Source: Paenibacillus hexagrammi (GTDB taxonomy: Bacteria > Bacillota > Bacilli > Paenibacillales > NBRC-103111). Taken from it: a stretch of 64,000 bases of DNA. Below the pieces are notes generated by a model. That model searched no databases, was not told the origin of the DNA, and was given only the letters and a program-made list of their open reading frames with translations. This document shows positions 34,720 to 44,252 of this stretch, piece by piece; positions within the stretch are counted from its first letter, which is position 1; each line of letters opens with the position of its first letter. Location of the stretch: NCBI RefSeq assembly GCF_021513275.1, contig NZ_CP090978.1, forward strand, positions 6,319,001 through 6,383,000, read 5' to 3'. A program made the position numbers and the translations under genes.

Positions 34720-35816
34720 TTACGAAACAGCTCCCTTTCTACGTATTTTATTCCTAAATATGGTAATTAGCAATGTGGTGGCAGGGAGGACGAGAAACAA
34801 GGGAACCCACAAGTTCATAGGAAGCGCTTTTGTTCCGGCTTTCAGATGTTCGGCAAAATAACTGGCCATGGTCATGGCCATAGTGAAGAAGCTGCTGCGC
34901 AGGTCCATATCACAGGGGTGTAGCTCTTGGTCTGCAGCAGCTCGCGGATACATAGGACTGCCGTTAGCAAATGAACGGATAGCTTTATAAAAGCTGTGCA
35001 CATAAAATACAGCGCTCCCAGAGCATCGAGATTTTCGAGAAAATCTGCGATTCGGGACAGCTTGAGAATGGTGAAAGCCGGAAAGATCATTTCCTGAAAA
35101 AGACGCTCGCCTAACGCGGTCACGGCCAGAATATCGAATAAGACGATAAACATGGCAGCGAATAATGTTGCACCTATGCTGATCAGCCCAAGTCTGGATT
35201 CTTTCTTCATCAAATGCCAGAGGACAGCGATTTCGATCGTTTCCCCGTAGGTTTGTGTAATACCAAGCGGCCAAACACTGGACAAGACCTTGCCGAAGCC
35301 CTGTCCTAGTACGGGTCTTACGTAGCTAAGGTGCAAGCTGCCCGAGACCCACAGCAGCAGCGCTTCAAGCAATATAAAAACCAGCAGCACCGGCAGCAGA
35401 ATGCCGGCCATACGAAAAAGTACCTGCGCGCCTGCATCCAGCAAATAAATGACGACCAGCATAAAAGCGAGCAAAAAGAACCAAGGAGGCGTGGCTGGGA
35501 GCAGCGTCAGAGGGAGCAAAAATTTAAGATCGCAGATGACCCGTGCTCCATCATAAAGAAACAGGAGAGGGTACAGCCAAGCGATCGGCGTTCCTGCCCA
35601 GATGCCGAAGTTACGGGTAAACCAAGAGACCAGAGAGGAGTGACCGTTCAGCTTGGTTAGGAGGGCATAGCCGCAAATCAAGCCGGCTCCGAGCAGAGAG
35701 GAAAGCGCGGCAGCAACCCAGGCGTCTCGTCCGGCATCGGAAGCAAAGCCGAATATAACCGTTGTGCCAAATTGATAGAGCACGATGAGTGAAAATAATT
35801 GATAGGCGGATATCAC
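34720..35816 (-). CDS. gerAB: Spore germination protein, GerAB subunit, with a frameshift near the C-terminus
   Basis: A ten-helix membrane protein of the APC-like endospore germination permease family, the likely germinant-binding subunit. The first frame (from GTG 35816) runs ISAYQLFSLIVLYQFGTTVIFG to VIWTCAAA; the second carries FFTMAMTMASYFAEHLKAG to the end. One missing base in 34888-34900 separates them. Repaired length is 365 residues, exactly the family norm. The start overlaps the gerAC stop by four bases (GTGA). No homopolymer longer than two lies at the break, but the repeat GCTGCTG does. Confidence 0.92.
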
Positions 35817-37011
35817 GTTCCCGGATGCTCCTTCCAGTTTTGATCTTTGCCCACTAAGCCGGTTTGAGTAATAGTCACTTTGGCTTTGATCACGATTTTT
35901 GCCTCAGGGAATTTTTCATTCCATTGTGAGGCATACTGCTGATTCCAAACAGCCGGATATTCACGATAGAAGGCTTGGCCAAGGCCGAAAATATCCGATT
36001 TTAACTCCTTTTGTACTTTGTCACAGACCAGTTGTATCCGCTTCTCGATCATCTGAGCGAATATGGTATTAAACGTATCGATATGTTCGGCCAGATTAAG
36101 ATCGGACGTATTTTCGGATACATTCAGCTTAGCATGGACATCGATCACAAATTGAGGAACGTTCTGGACCAGCATGGGCTTGATTTTGCTCGGGCTTCAA
36201 TGATTTCGGCGCTGGCCTTCCCGCTGCCAAGCTCTTCCGGGATAGGTGCGGTAATGACGCCTTCCTTCATCTCATTCTGAATCCACTTCAGCCCGCGGGT
36301 CTCTTCGTGTGTAAGCCAGCCAATTAGTTTATCCTGTTTGAAAACAGCTGTTTCAAGCGAGGTAACTAAGTTGAGTGGGCCATTGGCAGAGTCTTCATCC
36401 ACCTTAGAAGGTTTAATTAATATTTCAGGTGCGTAGGGCTCCTCGCCGGATTCCATCATCATTTGTAGAAAGCGACCTAAATGCACGGAGGTGCCGATTT
36501 TCACTTTCAACTCTTCTTTCATGATTTCCGATGCCAATTTTTCGAATTTTGGTTTGAATTCCAAGGCATCGACGACATTCGATTTGGAAATCAAGACGTA
36601 ACTGTTTAACTGGGATTGCCGGTTTCGTTCGAAAAAATCCAGGATAGGCATGAGCCCCTGTCGGGCCACCTTTTCCCCAATAATCACGACCCGGTTGTGC
36701 GAGAAAAAAATTTTACGGGGAAGCTTTCCCTGAATATTGCGGTAGGCATCCATAATGGTCCTTCCATCTTCCGAGACCACCCATCCAGCACTTGTCGACA
36801 GCTTGGATTCGCTTCCTCCGTTCATGGAGGAGGTACCCACCAGACGTGGAACAGCTAATAGCAGATACAGCCTTATTTCACCATGATCGCCTGTGTCAAT
36901 CCCGGTTGCGGTTACGATCCCGATGTCATTCACTTCATTGCGGCCCCAGCATCCGGAGAGCAGCAGGAGTAAAGGGAGGAAGCAGGAGACCTTGCAGAGA
37001 GCTCGTTTCAT
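35813..37011 (-). CDS. gerAC: Spore germination lipoprotein, GerAC subunit, with a frameshift
   Basis: A lipoprotein of 399 residues after repair, the usual length. The signal ends LLLLSGCWGRNEVND, with the lipobox Cys21 for lipid attachment. The remainder shows GerAC features: DIGIVTATGIDTG, IFFSHNRVVIIGEKVA, LIGWLTHEETRGLKWI and, in the second frame, WNQQYASQWNEKFP. Adding one base to the TTTT at 36184-36187 (AAAA on the coding strand) turns ARAKSSPC into ARAKIKPMLVQNVPQF and joins both halves. It overlaps gerAA by four bases. The product stabilises the GerA receptor in the spore inner membrane. Confidence 0.93.
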
Positions 37012-38492
37012 GAGGCAGGGCCTCCCTTTTTCGCTTCGGACAGCTTGTTGTCCTTATATCTGCTCCACCAGGGCACTCTGAACAGCACGTCCTTAAGCCC
37101 TTTGACATGAAGGGGACTTGTAGGAGATAAATAAGGAACGCCGAAAGATTGGAGCTTAAGCAAATGAATCAGCAGTGCTAGGAGAGCTAGAAGGATGCCG
37201 TACAGTCCTAACGCACCGGCAAAGATCATCAATGGAAATCGCAGCATCCGAATGGACAATCCTTGGGAATACGACGGGAAGATAAAGGAGGCGATTCCTG
37301 TGAATGAAACGACAATGACAAGTGATGCGGAGACAAGTCCCGCCTGGACGGCTGCTTGGCCGATTACGAGCGCGCCGACGATACTGACTGCTTGCCCGAC
37401 AGGGCGGGGCAGACGAATACCGGCTTCGCGCAATGCTTCGAAAGCAAGCTCCATCAAAAATGCTTCGACGATAGCGGGGAAAGGTACAGCCTCCCGGGAA
37501 GATGCGATGCTAAGCAGCAAGCTGGTCGGCAGCATTTCTTGATGCATAGTCGTTAACGCAATATACAGGGAAGGAAACACCAATGCGCTGAAGCTCAGCC
37601 ACATCCGCAGCCAACGCATAACCGATGCGACGAGGTATTGCTGGCTGTAATCCTCCGCAGCTTGAAGCATTTCGAACGGTGTTGTCGGTGCTATGAGAAC
37701 AAATGGCGTATTGTCCACCAATATGGCGACCCTGCCGGATGCTAGTCCGGCTACGGTGCGATCTGGTCTTTCAGTAGGCAGCACCTGAGGAAAGATGGAT
37801 AAACGGTTGTCTGCGATAAGTTCCTCGATATAACCGCTCTCCAGGACAATCTTTAGCTTAACTTGTTGAACTCTCCTCTTTACCTCCTCGATCAACACCG
37901 GTGATGCGATTTGATCGATATACATGATCATGACCTGAGTTCGGGACAAGCTGCCAATTTGCATGGCCTCGCATTTGAGCTGAGAGGTGCGCAGTCTGCG
38001 GCGAATCAGCGAAATGTTCGTCTGCAGGTGCTCCGTGAAGCCGTCCCGGGGACCCCGAATAACGGGTTCGGTCGCCGGTTCCTCGATGGACCTCGTTTCA
38101 TAGGATGACATACTGATCAGAAGAGCCCCTACAAAGCCGTCAAGGAGCAGCATAATGTTTCCGTTAAATACGGAGTCCACAGCCTCTTCCATCAGTATCT
38201 GTATGGATATGTTGTCCACGGGAAGCACTTGATAGAGAAGCCATGTAATCTTCTCGTCCCAGTTCCCCGAACTCGGCAAACTGCAACCTTGGAGCGGTTT
38301 CAATATGTCAGAAACAATCCGCTTCTCATCCGCCAGACTTTCTGTATAGACTAGAAGTCCTTCCTGTGCGTTCTGTAAGCTAAATTTCTTGAATACAACA
38401 TCGTCACAGTGCAGAAACATGGAGCGGAGACTGGCTTCGTTAGCAGATAAGTTTCCGATTGTGGAATTCATCGATGAATCATGGAGTTCCAT
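37008..38492 (-). CDS. gerAA: Spore germination protein, GerAA subunit
   Basis: 494 residues, full length and uninterrupted. The N-terminal soluble domain has DDVVFKKFSL, GFTEHLQTNISLIRRRLRTSQLK and a PFVLIAPTTPFEMLQAAEDY segment. The C-terminal half has about five helices with the family motif PFPAIVEAFLMELAFEALREAGIRLPRPVGQAVSIVGALVIGQAAVQAG. GerAA subunits form the ion-channel part of germinant receptors in the spore inner membrane. GAGGT nine bases before the ATG. First gene of the minus-strand operon gerAA-gerAC-gerAB; such operons are usually read by sigma-G in the forespore. I found only a partial sigma-G-like -10 (CATATTA) upstream. Confidence 0.95.
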   Translation of the reverse strand: MELHDSSMNSTIGNLSANEASLRSMFLHCDDVVFKKFSLQNAQEGLLVYTESLADEKRIVSDILKPLQGCSLPSSGNWDEKITWLLYQVLPVDNISIQILMEEAVDSVFNGNIMLLLDGFVGALLISMSSYETRSIEEPATEPVIRGPRDGFTEHLQTNISLIRRRLRTSQLKCEAMQIGSLSRTQVMIMYIDQIASPVLIEEVKRRVQQVKLKIVLESGYIEELIADNRLSIFPQVLPTERPDRTVAGLASGRVAILVDNTPFVLIAPTTPFEMLQAAEDYSQQYLVASVMRWLRMWLSFSALVFPSLYIALTTMHQEMLPTSLLLSIASSREAVPFPAIVEAFLMELAFEALREAGIRLPRPVGQAVSIVGALVIGQAAVQAGLVSASLVIVVSFTGIASFIFPSYSQGLSIRMLRFPLMIFAGALGLYGILLALLALLIHLLKLQSFGVPYLSPTSPLHVKGLKDVLFRVPWWSRYKDNKLSEAKKGGPAS

Positions 38493-38676
38493 CGGGTTCG
38501 TACCTCATTTGTCCCAGAATGTGGCCAATTATTGCCAGAATAAGTCTGTGAGGTAATATGCCCGAAACGAGGGAATTCAATGCGGAAGCGGAAGGTTCCC
38601 ATACAGCTTGGATGAAGCAGGGTTTAGAGCTAGAATAAAGTCATAAAGCCGTTATGGACCGGAAGTTGGTGGGATC

Positions 38677-39528
38677 ATGATATCGATTGGATTGGCAGGC
38701 TGGGGAGATCATGAACTGATCTACCCGACTGGTATAAAGCCGCAGGACCGGCTGAAGCAATATAGCAAGTACTTTTCCACGGTAGAGGTAGACAGCTCTT
38801 ACTATGCGATACATAAGCCTGCCTTAATGGAGAGGTGGGCGGCAGAAACCCCTAGTGACTTCACCTTTCTGATCAAGGCCTATCAAGGCATGACAGGACA
38901 TACAAGGCAAAGCTACTCGGAGCAAGAGACCCATCAGATGTTTGAAAGCTTTAAAGAATCCATTGAGCCTGTCCAAGATGGGGGCAAGCTGAAGGCGGTG
39001 CTGTTTCAATACCCCCCTTGGTTCGACTGCAGTCGCGGTAATGTCTCTTTGATAAGGTCTGCAAAGGAGCGCATGGGTGACATTCCCGTTGCTCTGGAGT
39101 TTCGCCATCAGAGCTGGTTCACCCCGGAAATGCGCTCGAAGACGCTATCTTTCATGCGTGATGAAGGCTGGATTCACAGCATATGCGATGAACCGCAGGT
39201 GTTCCCTGGGTCGATCCCGATGGTACTAGAGCCTACGGATTCGAAGATAACAGTTGTGCGGTTTCACGGACGGAATGCTGGAGGATGGACATCGGGGGGC
39301 GGAGCGAAGGATTGGAGAGAAGTGCGGTATTTGTACCGGTACAGCATGGAGGAATTGCGCGAGTGGGCGGCCCGCCTAACGGTTTTGGAGAAGCAGTCGG
39401 GCGACATCTGTGTCATCTTCAACAATAACTCCGGCGGAGATGCCGCGGCGAATGCGATGCAGCTGATCGAACTGCTGGGCTTGGATAAGAAGGAGCTCCC
39501 TCCGGAACAGTTGGAGATGTTTGAGTAG
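38677..39528 (+). CDS. DUF72 domain protein
   Basis: 283 residues forming a TIM-barrel-like DUF72 protein: IGLAGWGDHELIYP at the start, STVEVDSSYYAIHKPALMERWAAETP, FLIKAYQGMTGH, VALEFRHQSW and FNNNSGGDAAANAMQL. The conserved acidic and histidine residues suggest metal or sugar-phosphate binding, and the family is related in fold to xylose isomerase-like enzymes. The reaction is unknown. GGTGGG before the ATG. It is divergent from gerAA and about 100 bases ahead of an FMN reductase gene on the same strand. Confidence 0.92.
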   Translation: MISIGLAGWGDHELIYPTGIKPQDRLKQYSKYFSTVEVDSSYYAIHKPALMERWAAETPSDFTFLIKAYQGMTGHTRQSYSEQETHQMFESFKESIEPVQDGGKLKAVLFQYPPWFDCSRGNVSLIRSAKERMGDIPVALEFRHQSWFTPEMRSKTLSFMRDEGWIHSICDEPQVFPGSIPMVLEPTDSKITVVRFHGRNAGGWTSGGGAKDWREVRYLYRYSMEELREWAARLTVLEKQSGDICVIFNNNSGGDAAANAMQLIELLGLDKKELPPEQLEMFE

Positions 39529-39635
39529 CTGACGGCATGAGCATCGTGAGGGAAATGTGGGAATGTCACTTGACACTCACACTAGTGTCATCGCTTATTC
39601 TACATATCAGATTGAATGAAAGGTGGAAAATGAGG

Positions 39636-40183
39636 ATGAGTGAGCGTCTTGTCACGATTATGGCTATATCGGGCAGCCTTCGCCAAGCTTCTGCGAATAC
39701 CAGACTGCTTCGTGCTGCTGCTGAGGAATCCCCGGCTTTTATGCATGTAGTTGTATTTGATGGGCTAGGTGAATTACCCCATTTCAATCCTGATTTGGAC
39801 GGAGAATTATCGCCGCAGACCGTCAAGCAGTTTCGGTCAGAGCTCCAAGCCGCCGATGGGCTGCTGGTCTGCACCCCGGAGTATGCAGGAGGCGTACCCG
39901 GCGTTCTCAAGAACGCGCTTGACTGGCTGGTGTCCTCGGGCGAGCTGATGAACAAACCGACTGCGGTGATCAGTGCATCGCCGCTGGCTACTGCAGGAAA
40001 GCAGGCCCATGAGTCCCTCATGGTGACGCTGCGAATGATGTCGGCAAGCCTGGGGGATGGCTGTACATTGATGATTCCTCATATCAACAAAAAGCTGGGA
40101 GATGACGGTTCGGTCATCGACCCTGGTGTAAAAAGGAAATGGCTGAGCTGCTGAGAGGGTTAGGGCAAAGCTGCTTGAAGTGA
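39636..40183 (+). CDS. NAD(P)H-dependent FMN reductase, C-terminus frameshifted
   Basis: Flavodoxin-fold reductase of about 182 residues after repair. FMN-binding motif MAISGSLRQASANTRLL at the N-terminus; CTPEYAGGVPGVLKNALDWLVSSGE is the conserved phosphate/dimer loop. AGGTGG nine bases before ATG 39636 (ATG 39630 is too close). As written the frame stops at 40154 after VKRKWLSC. One extra A in the A5 run at 40130-40134 gives GVKKEMAELLRGLGQ and a stop at 40181-40183, as expected for the family. It transfers electrons from NAD(P)H to FMN or quinone-like acceptors. Confidence 0.88.
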
Positions 40184-40238
40184 AGGGCCTGAAGTGAGGA
40201 CAGTGAGTAGTGTAGAGAAGATCTCTACAGACAAATAA

Positions 40239-40272
40239 GGGTGCCCACAACCCAAACGGTTGAGGGGCACCC
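40239..40272. terminator. Hairpin between convergent genes
   Basis: GGGTGCCC pairs with GGGCACCC around an inner ACC/GGT stem. It probably serves both genes. Confidence 0.7.
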
Positions 40273-40337
40273 GTGTGTTTACACGCTGAAAATCTTTACA
40301 GGTAAAGATCAGACAGAAATTTCTGCACCATTCACAA

Positions 40338-40979
40338 TTACTTCAGAGCCAACGCTTTTGCAGCATTTTCACTCAAGCTGATGGCAGCCTCTTTGATTTC
40401 TTGCGCTTTATCCGGTGCGTAAGCCATTCCTTCCGCAACGATGGAATCGACCATCTCTACGCCGATAAAGCCCATGATCGTTTTCAGGTAGCTATCGCCA
40501 AACTCGATGCTTGCGAGATCGCCGGAATAAATGCCGCCGCGAGCGTTGATGTGAACGCCTTTTTTGCCTTTCATCAAGCCGACAGGGCCTTCTGCTGTAT
40601 ATTTGAACGTTTTGCCTGCTACTATTACAGTATCGATGTAAGCTTTCATAAGCGGAGGCAGACCCAGGTTCCACATCGGAGTTACGAAGATATACGAGTC
40701 CGCTTCGACAAATTGGTTCGTCAATGCATCAAGAGCTGCGACTTTTTGTTGTTGAACTTCACTTAAGGCTTCAAAAGCCGTACCGCTGCGAAGCGCGCCC
40801 CAACCGGCCAAAATGTCCGCATCGATCAAAGGAATGGACATGTTGTACAGGTCTAGCTCCACGATTTCATCGGAAGGGTTAAGGGACTTATACGTATTCA
40901 AAAAGGCGCGGCCAACCGAAAGGCTGAAAGAGGTTTCTTCGTTGGCAGGGTTTGCTGTGATATAAAGAACTTTAGACAT
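40338..40979 (-). CDS. azoR: FMN-dependent NADH-azoreductase
   Basis: 213 residues, a flavodoxin-like reductase (AzoR/AzoJ family). Motifs: VLYITANPANEETSFSLSVGRAFLNTY at the FMN phosphate site, YIFVTPMWNLGLPPLMKAYIDTV, TFKYTAEGPVGLMKGKKGVHINARGG and FIGVEMVDSIVAEGMAYAP. It reduces quinones and azo compounds by two electrons, protecting against thiol-reactive quinones. AGGAGG eight bases before the ATG. A strong promoter lies 55-85 bases upstream. Homologues in Bacillus are repressed by YodB or inducible by quinones; no operator can be named here. Confidence 0.94.
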   Translation of the reverse strand: MSKVLYITANPANEETSFSLSVGRAFLNTYKSLNPSDEIVELDLYNMSIPLIDADILAGWGALRSGTAFEALSEVQQQKVAALDALTNQFVEADSYIFVTPMWNLGLPPLMKAYIDTVIVAGKTFKYTAEGPVGLMKGKKGVHINARGGIYSGDLASIEFGDSYLKTIMGFIGVEMVDSIVAEGMAYAPDKAQEIKEAAISLSENAAKALALK

Positions 40980-41318
40980 TAATAATTCCTCCTACAAGTC
41001 GTATATTTATATATAATAATTAATTGCTTACTTTATTATAGTGACTTTATTTTTATTTTGCAACTACTTTTTGGGCGGAGTGAGTGCAGCAACGTATTGG
41101 GGGGCGCGGTCTTAATCCAGAGGCAGGTACTTGCCTAGAATCCTAGAATCGGGTCGGGTTCAAAGCAGGCATTTCGTGGCGATGTTCATACTCCGATCAC
41201 CACCATCTTGCAGGACTGTGTTCATATTGTCATCCATAAGCATTCTTGCTAAGATAAAACTTACCTGTATCACACTGCAGGCGTTTCTGGTTGAATATAG
41301 GGTAAAGGCGGCTGGCTG
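40980..41318. other. Divergent intergenic region between azoR and the DUF2294 gene
   Basis: 339 bases. Besides the azoR promoter and ribosome binding site I see no gene; an open frame at 41131-41319 and one on the other strand lack binding sites and family resemblance. Confidence 0.5.
41035..41063 (-). promoter_or_regulatory. Promoter of azoR
   Basis: On the minus strand TTGCAA (41063-41058), 17-base spacer, perfect TATAAT (41040-41035). Confidence 0.75.
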
Positions 41319-41678
41319 ATGAATCGAATCGAAGCCGAATTCAGCAATCTTGTAAAGGCTTACCGCAAGAGGCATATGGGCAAAGGGCCCGAGCGGGTGA
41401 CGACGACCTTTTGCAAGCATTGGGCGATTTGCGAGATGGAGGGGAATCTGTCTCCTGTCGAAAAATTTATTGCGAGGTCCGGCGATGGCAGGCACATGCT
41501 CCGCACGGCTCGTACGGAAATGGTCAAGGAAACGTATCGGGACAACCCTCCGGTAGAGATGGAGGAGCTGCTTGGAGCGAAGTTCGTCCAGCTGTTCGTC
41601 GATATCGATATCGAGAAGGATACGGGGATGTCGGTGTTTGTTTTTGATCAGAATTTGGAACAGAAATTTTGCAAGTAA
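41319..41678 (+). CDS. DUF2294 domain protein
   Basis: 119 residues matching the DUF2294 (YbcI-like) family: NRIEAEFSNLVKAYRKRHMGKGPERVTTTF at the N-terminus, GNLSPVEKFIARSGDG in the middle and LFVDIDIEKDTGMSVFVFDQNLE at the end. These proteins often accompany formate dehydrogenase-like genes or membrane transporters in Bacillales, and here it precedes the fdh-like gene by 220 bases on the same strand. The AAGGCGG site before the ATG is modest. The function is unknown; a role in assembly or signalling for the oxidoreductase is inference. Confidence 0.88.
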   Translation: MNRIEAEFSNLVKAYRKRHMGKGPERVTTTFCKHWAICEMEGNLSPVEKFIARSGDGRHMLRTARTEMVKETYRDNPPVEMEELLGAKFVQLFVDIDIEKDTGMSVFVFDQNLEQKFCK

Positions 41679-41699
41679 AAGCTGTCTGCTTACATATAA

Positions 41700-41830
41700 A
41701 TAGAATAATGGTGCTGTTGGCACTTGGTAGCGATCCTGCCGGAGACTAACCGCTGTGAGACTGTCTGTTTGGTTTTTTGAAAAGAGAACCAGAGGGATAG
41801 CTTTGCAGTGGTTTTTTGCTTCTGTAGGTC
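41700..41830 (+). other. Structured leader with two alternative terminator-like hairpins before the fdh gene
   Basis: GTGC/GCAC and GGTAG/CTGCC small stems occur at 41711-41740. AACCGCTG (41748-41755) can pair with CAGTGGTT (41806-41813). AACC near 41748 can instead pair with GGTT near 41771, before T6; AACCA near 41788 can pair with TGGTT near 41809, before a second T6. These are mutually exclusive structures, as in an attenuator or riboswitch. No known class matches by eye; the molybdenum-cofactor aptamer consensus is not present. Confidence 0.4.
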
Positions 41831-41897
41831 GCAAAGTCGCCCGTGTGTCAAGATTAGCAAGCAGCCTCAGCAGTTAAGAGAGGGGATTTATCCTATT

Positions 41898-44252
41898 ATG
41901 GGGAAAACGAAGCATACTGGACCCATCAAACTACCCGCCAAACCCGACCCCAAGCTGTGGGTCAGCAAGATGCCCTTTGGATTGGGCAAAGTAAAGCCTC
42001 ATCATATTCGGGAGACGGCCAAAATTGCCTGGCAGAACCGGGATAGCCTGCCTTATGCCTACAGGATCTTAACACAAGGCGTCTGCGACGGCTGCGCTCT
42101 AGGCGTTTCCGGTCTTTATGATCAGACGCTTGCAGGGCCGCATCTCTGTACGACGCGCCTTAATGTGCTGCGCTTGAATACGATGCCGGCGATCAGCGAA
42201 AACGTGCTGCACGCTGAAATCGATGAACTGCGGCGTATGGACAGCACGGAGCTGAGAGGGCTCGGAAGAATCCCATATCCGCTGATCCGCCGAGCGGGTG
42301 AGCGTAGATTCAGCCGTCTGACCTGGGATGAAGCGTTAGATACGGTTGCCGACAAAATCAGGGCGATCGACCCGAAGCAGATGGCCTTCTATCTCACTGC
42401 TCGCGGCATTACGAACGAGTCTTACTATACAGCGGCTAAAGTAGCGAGGCTGCTCGGTACGAACAACATAGATAACGCTTCAAGGATCTGTCACTCTCCT
42501 TCGAAGACGGCGCTCAAACGGTCCGTCGGCGTCGGCGCCTCTACCTGCAATTACAAGGACTGGATCGGTACGGATGTTCTGGTGTTCTGGGGGAGCGTCG
42601 CAGCCAACAATCAACCGGTTTCGACCAAATATATGTACGCCGCTAAGCGCAAGGGGACCAAGATCATTGTAATCAATCCGTATTACGAGCCTTCGATGGA
42701 GCAATACTGGATTCCCTCGATCGCCGAATCGGCGTTATTCGGCACCAAGCTTGCCGATGACGTGTACCAAGTGAACATCGGCGGCGACATCGCCTTCATG
42801 AACGGCGTCATGAAGGTCTGGTTCGAGATGGAGGAGCGCGAACCCGGCTCCGCCATCAACCACGCGTTCGTGCAGGCGCACACGAGCGGCTTTGCCGAGC
42901 TGCGCGCGCATATCGCGCAGCAGGACTGGACGACGCTTGAGGAGTCGTCCGGACTGACCCGCGAACGCATGCGCGAGTTCGCGGAGCTGCTGGCGCGTGC
43001 CGGGAGCGCGGTGTTCGTGTGGAGCATGGGGCTCACCCAGCACCGCTTCGGCACGGACAATATTTCGCAGGTGGCGAATCTCGCCCTCCTGCGGGGCTTC
43101 CTTGGCCGCGAGCACTGCGGGCTGATGCCCATACGCGGCCACAGCGGCGTGCAGGGCTCCGGCGAGATGGGCGCGGATCCTTTCAGCTTGCCCGGCGGCG
43201 AGTTTAGCAGCGACGCCGACCGCAAGCGCATCGAGCAGCTCTGGGGCTTCGAGCTGCCTTCCTGGCAGGGCGACATCGTCGGTGTCACCCTGGAGAACGC
43301 GCTCCTGCCAGAGGAGCAGGAGCGCAAGCTCCGCCTGTTTTACACCTCTGGCGGCAACTTCCTAGAAACGATGCCGGATCCGGATTTTATCCGGCAGGCT
43401 TTAGAGGCCGTGGATGTCCGGGTTCACCAGGACATCATCCTCAACACCTCCACGCTGCTGGATGCGCGTGAGGCGGTAGTGGTGCTGCCCGCGATGACGC
43501 GCTACGAGCAGCCCGGAGGAGGCACATCCACGTCCACGGAGCGGATGGTCTATTTTTCGCCGGAGATCGACGGTCCCCGCATCGGCGAGGCTCGCGCCGA
43601 GTGGGCGATCTACGTCGATCTGGCCCGGCGCGTGAAGCCGGAAGCCGCAGCGCTGATTGGCTGCGGCACAGCAGAAGCGATCCGCGCCGAGATCGCACGG
43701 GCGGCGCCGAATTACGACGGCATCCAGCACCTGCGGGAGCGCGGGGATGTGTTCCAGTGGGGCGGCGCCTGGCTTTGCGAGGACGGCGTCTGTCCGACGC
43801 CTGACGGGCGCGGCGCGCTGCTGCCGATTGTGCTACCGGAGCTTCGCAAGCCGGAAGGACACTTTTACGTGACGACGCGCCGCGGCAAGCAGTTTAATTC
43901 GATGATCTACAGCGAGACGGACCCGTTCAATGCGGCTGACCGGTATGATGTGCTCATTCATGCCGAGGATGCCGGAGAGCTGAGCTTGGCTGAAGGTGAG
44001 GCGATTGTGGTGTATAACCGCTATGGCGTCATGCATGGGAGAGTGAAGCGGGCCGGCGTTAAGAAGGGGAACATCGAGGTGCATTGGCCAGAAGGGAATT
44101 CCTTGATTCCGAAAGGAGTCTATGAGCAGCATGCAGGCATACCCGAGTACAACACGGCCGTGATCGTGGAAAAGGCGGAAACCTTCCATGCAAAGAAGGA
44201 TACGCGTTACGTGGAGCGGCGGATTGAAGAGCTGGAGCTGGATGCGGAATGA
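41898..44252 (+). CDS. FdhF/YdeP-family molybdopterin oxidoreductase (formate dehydrogenase-like alpha subunit)
   Basis: 784 residues with the DMSO-reductase/formate dehydrogenase fold. Cysteines 63 and 66 (GVCDGCALGVSG) and 84 (HLCTTR) near the N-terminus are typical of the YdeP branch. The molybdopterin-binding parts are seen in RRFSRLTWDEALDTVADKI, FYLTARGITNESYYTAAK, LGTNNIDNASRICHSPS and RGHSGVQGSGEMGADP, and the cofactor-end domain in HFYVTTRRGKQFNSMIY. ATG 41898 starts MGKTKHTGPIKLPAKP; the open frame upstream lies within the hairpin region. It is cytoplasmic, with no twin-arginine signal. fdhD overlaps its end, so the enzyme needs sulfurated cofactor. Formate oxidation or an acid/oxidative-stress role are both possible. 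Confidence 0.9.
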   Translation: MGKTKHTGPIKLPAKPDPKLWVSKMPFGLGKVKPHHIRETAKIAWQNRDSLPYAYRILTQGVCDGCALGVSGLYDQTLAGPHLCTTRLNVLRLNTMPAISENVLHAEIDELRRMDSTELRGLGRIPYPLIRRAGERRFSRLTWDEALDTVADKIRAIDPKQMAFYLTARGITNESYYTAAKVARLLGTNNIDNASRICHSPSKTALKRSVGVGASTCNYKDWIGTDVLVFWGSVAANNQPVSTKYMYAAKRKGTKIIVINPYYEPSMEQYWIPSIAESALFGTKLADDVYQVNIGGDIAFMNGVMKVWFEMEEREPGSAINHAFVQAHTSGFAELRAHIAQQDWTTLEESSGLTRERMREFAELLARAGSAVFVWSMGLTQHRFGTDNISQVANLALLRGFLGREHCGLMPIRGHSGVQGSGEMGADPFSLPGGEFSSDADRKRIEQLWGFELPSWQGDIVGVTLENALLPEEQERKLRLFYTSGGNFLETMPDPDFIRQALEAVDVRVHQDIILNTSTLLDAREAVVVLPAMTRYEQPGGGTSTSTERMVYFSPEIDGPRIGEARAEWAIYVDLARRVKPEAAALIGCGTAEAIRAEIARAAPNYDGIQHLRERGDVFQWGGAWLCEDGVCPTPDGRGALLPIVLPELRKPEGHFYVTTRRGKQFNSMIYSETDPFNAADRYDVLIHAEDAGELSLAEGEAIVVYNRYGVMHGRVKRAGVKKGNIEVHWPEGNSLIPKGVYEQHAGIPEYNTAVIVEKAETFHAKKDTRYVERRIEELELDAE

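Noticed and set aside
38493..38676. Sigma-G promoter for the germination operon
   Set aside because: A CATATTA -10-like box is present, but no matching -35 lies at 17-18 bases, so I do not annotate it.
41160..41834. 224-codon minus-strand open frame opposite the DUF2294 gene
   Set aside because: Shadow of DUF2294; no binding site, and it spans the leader hairpins.
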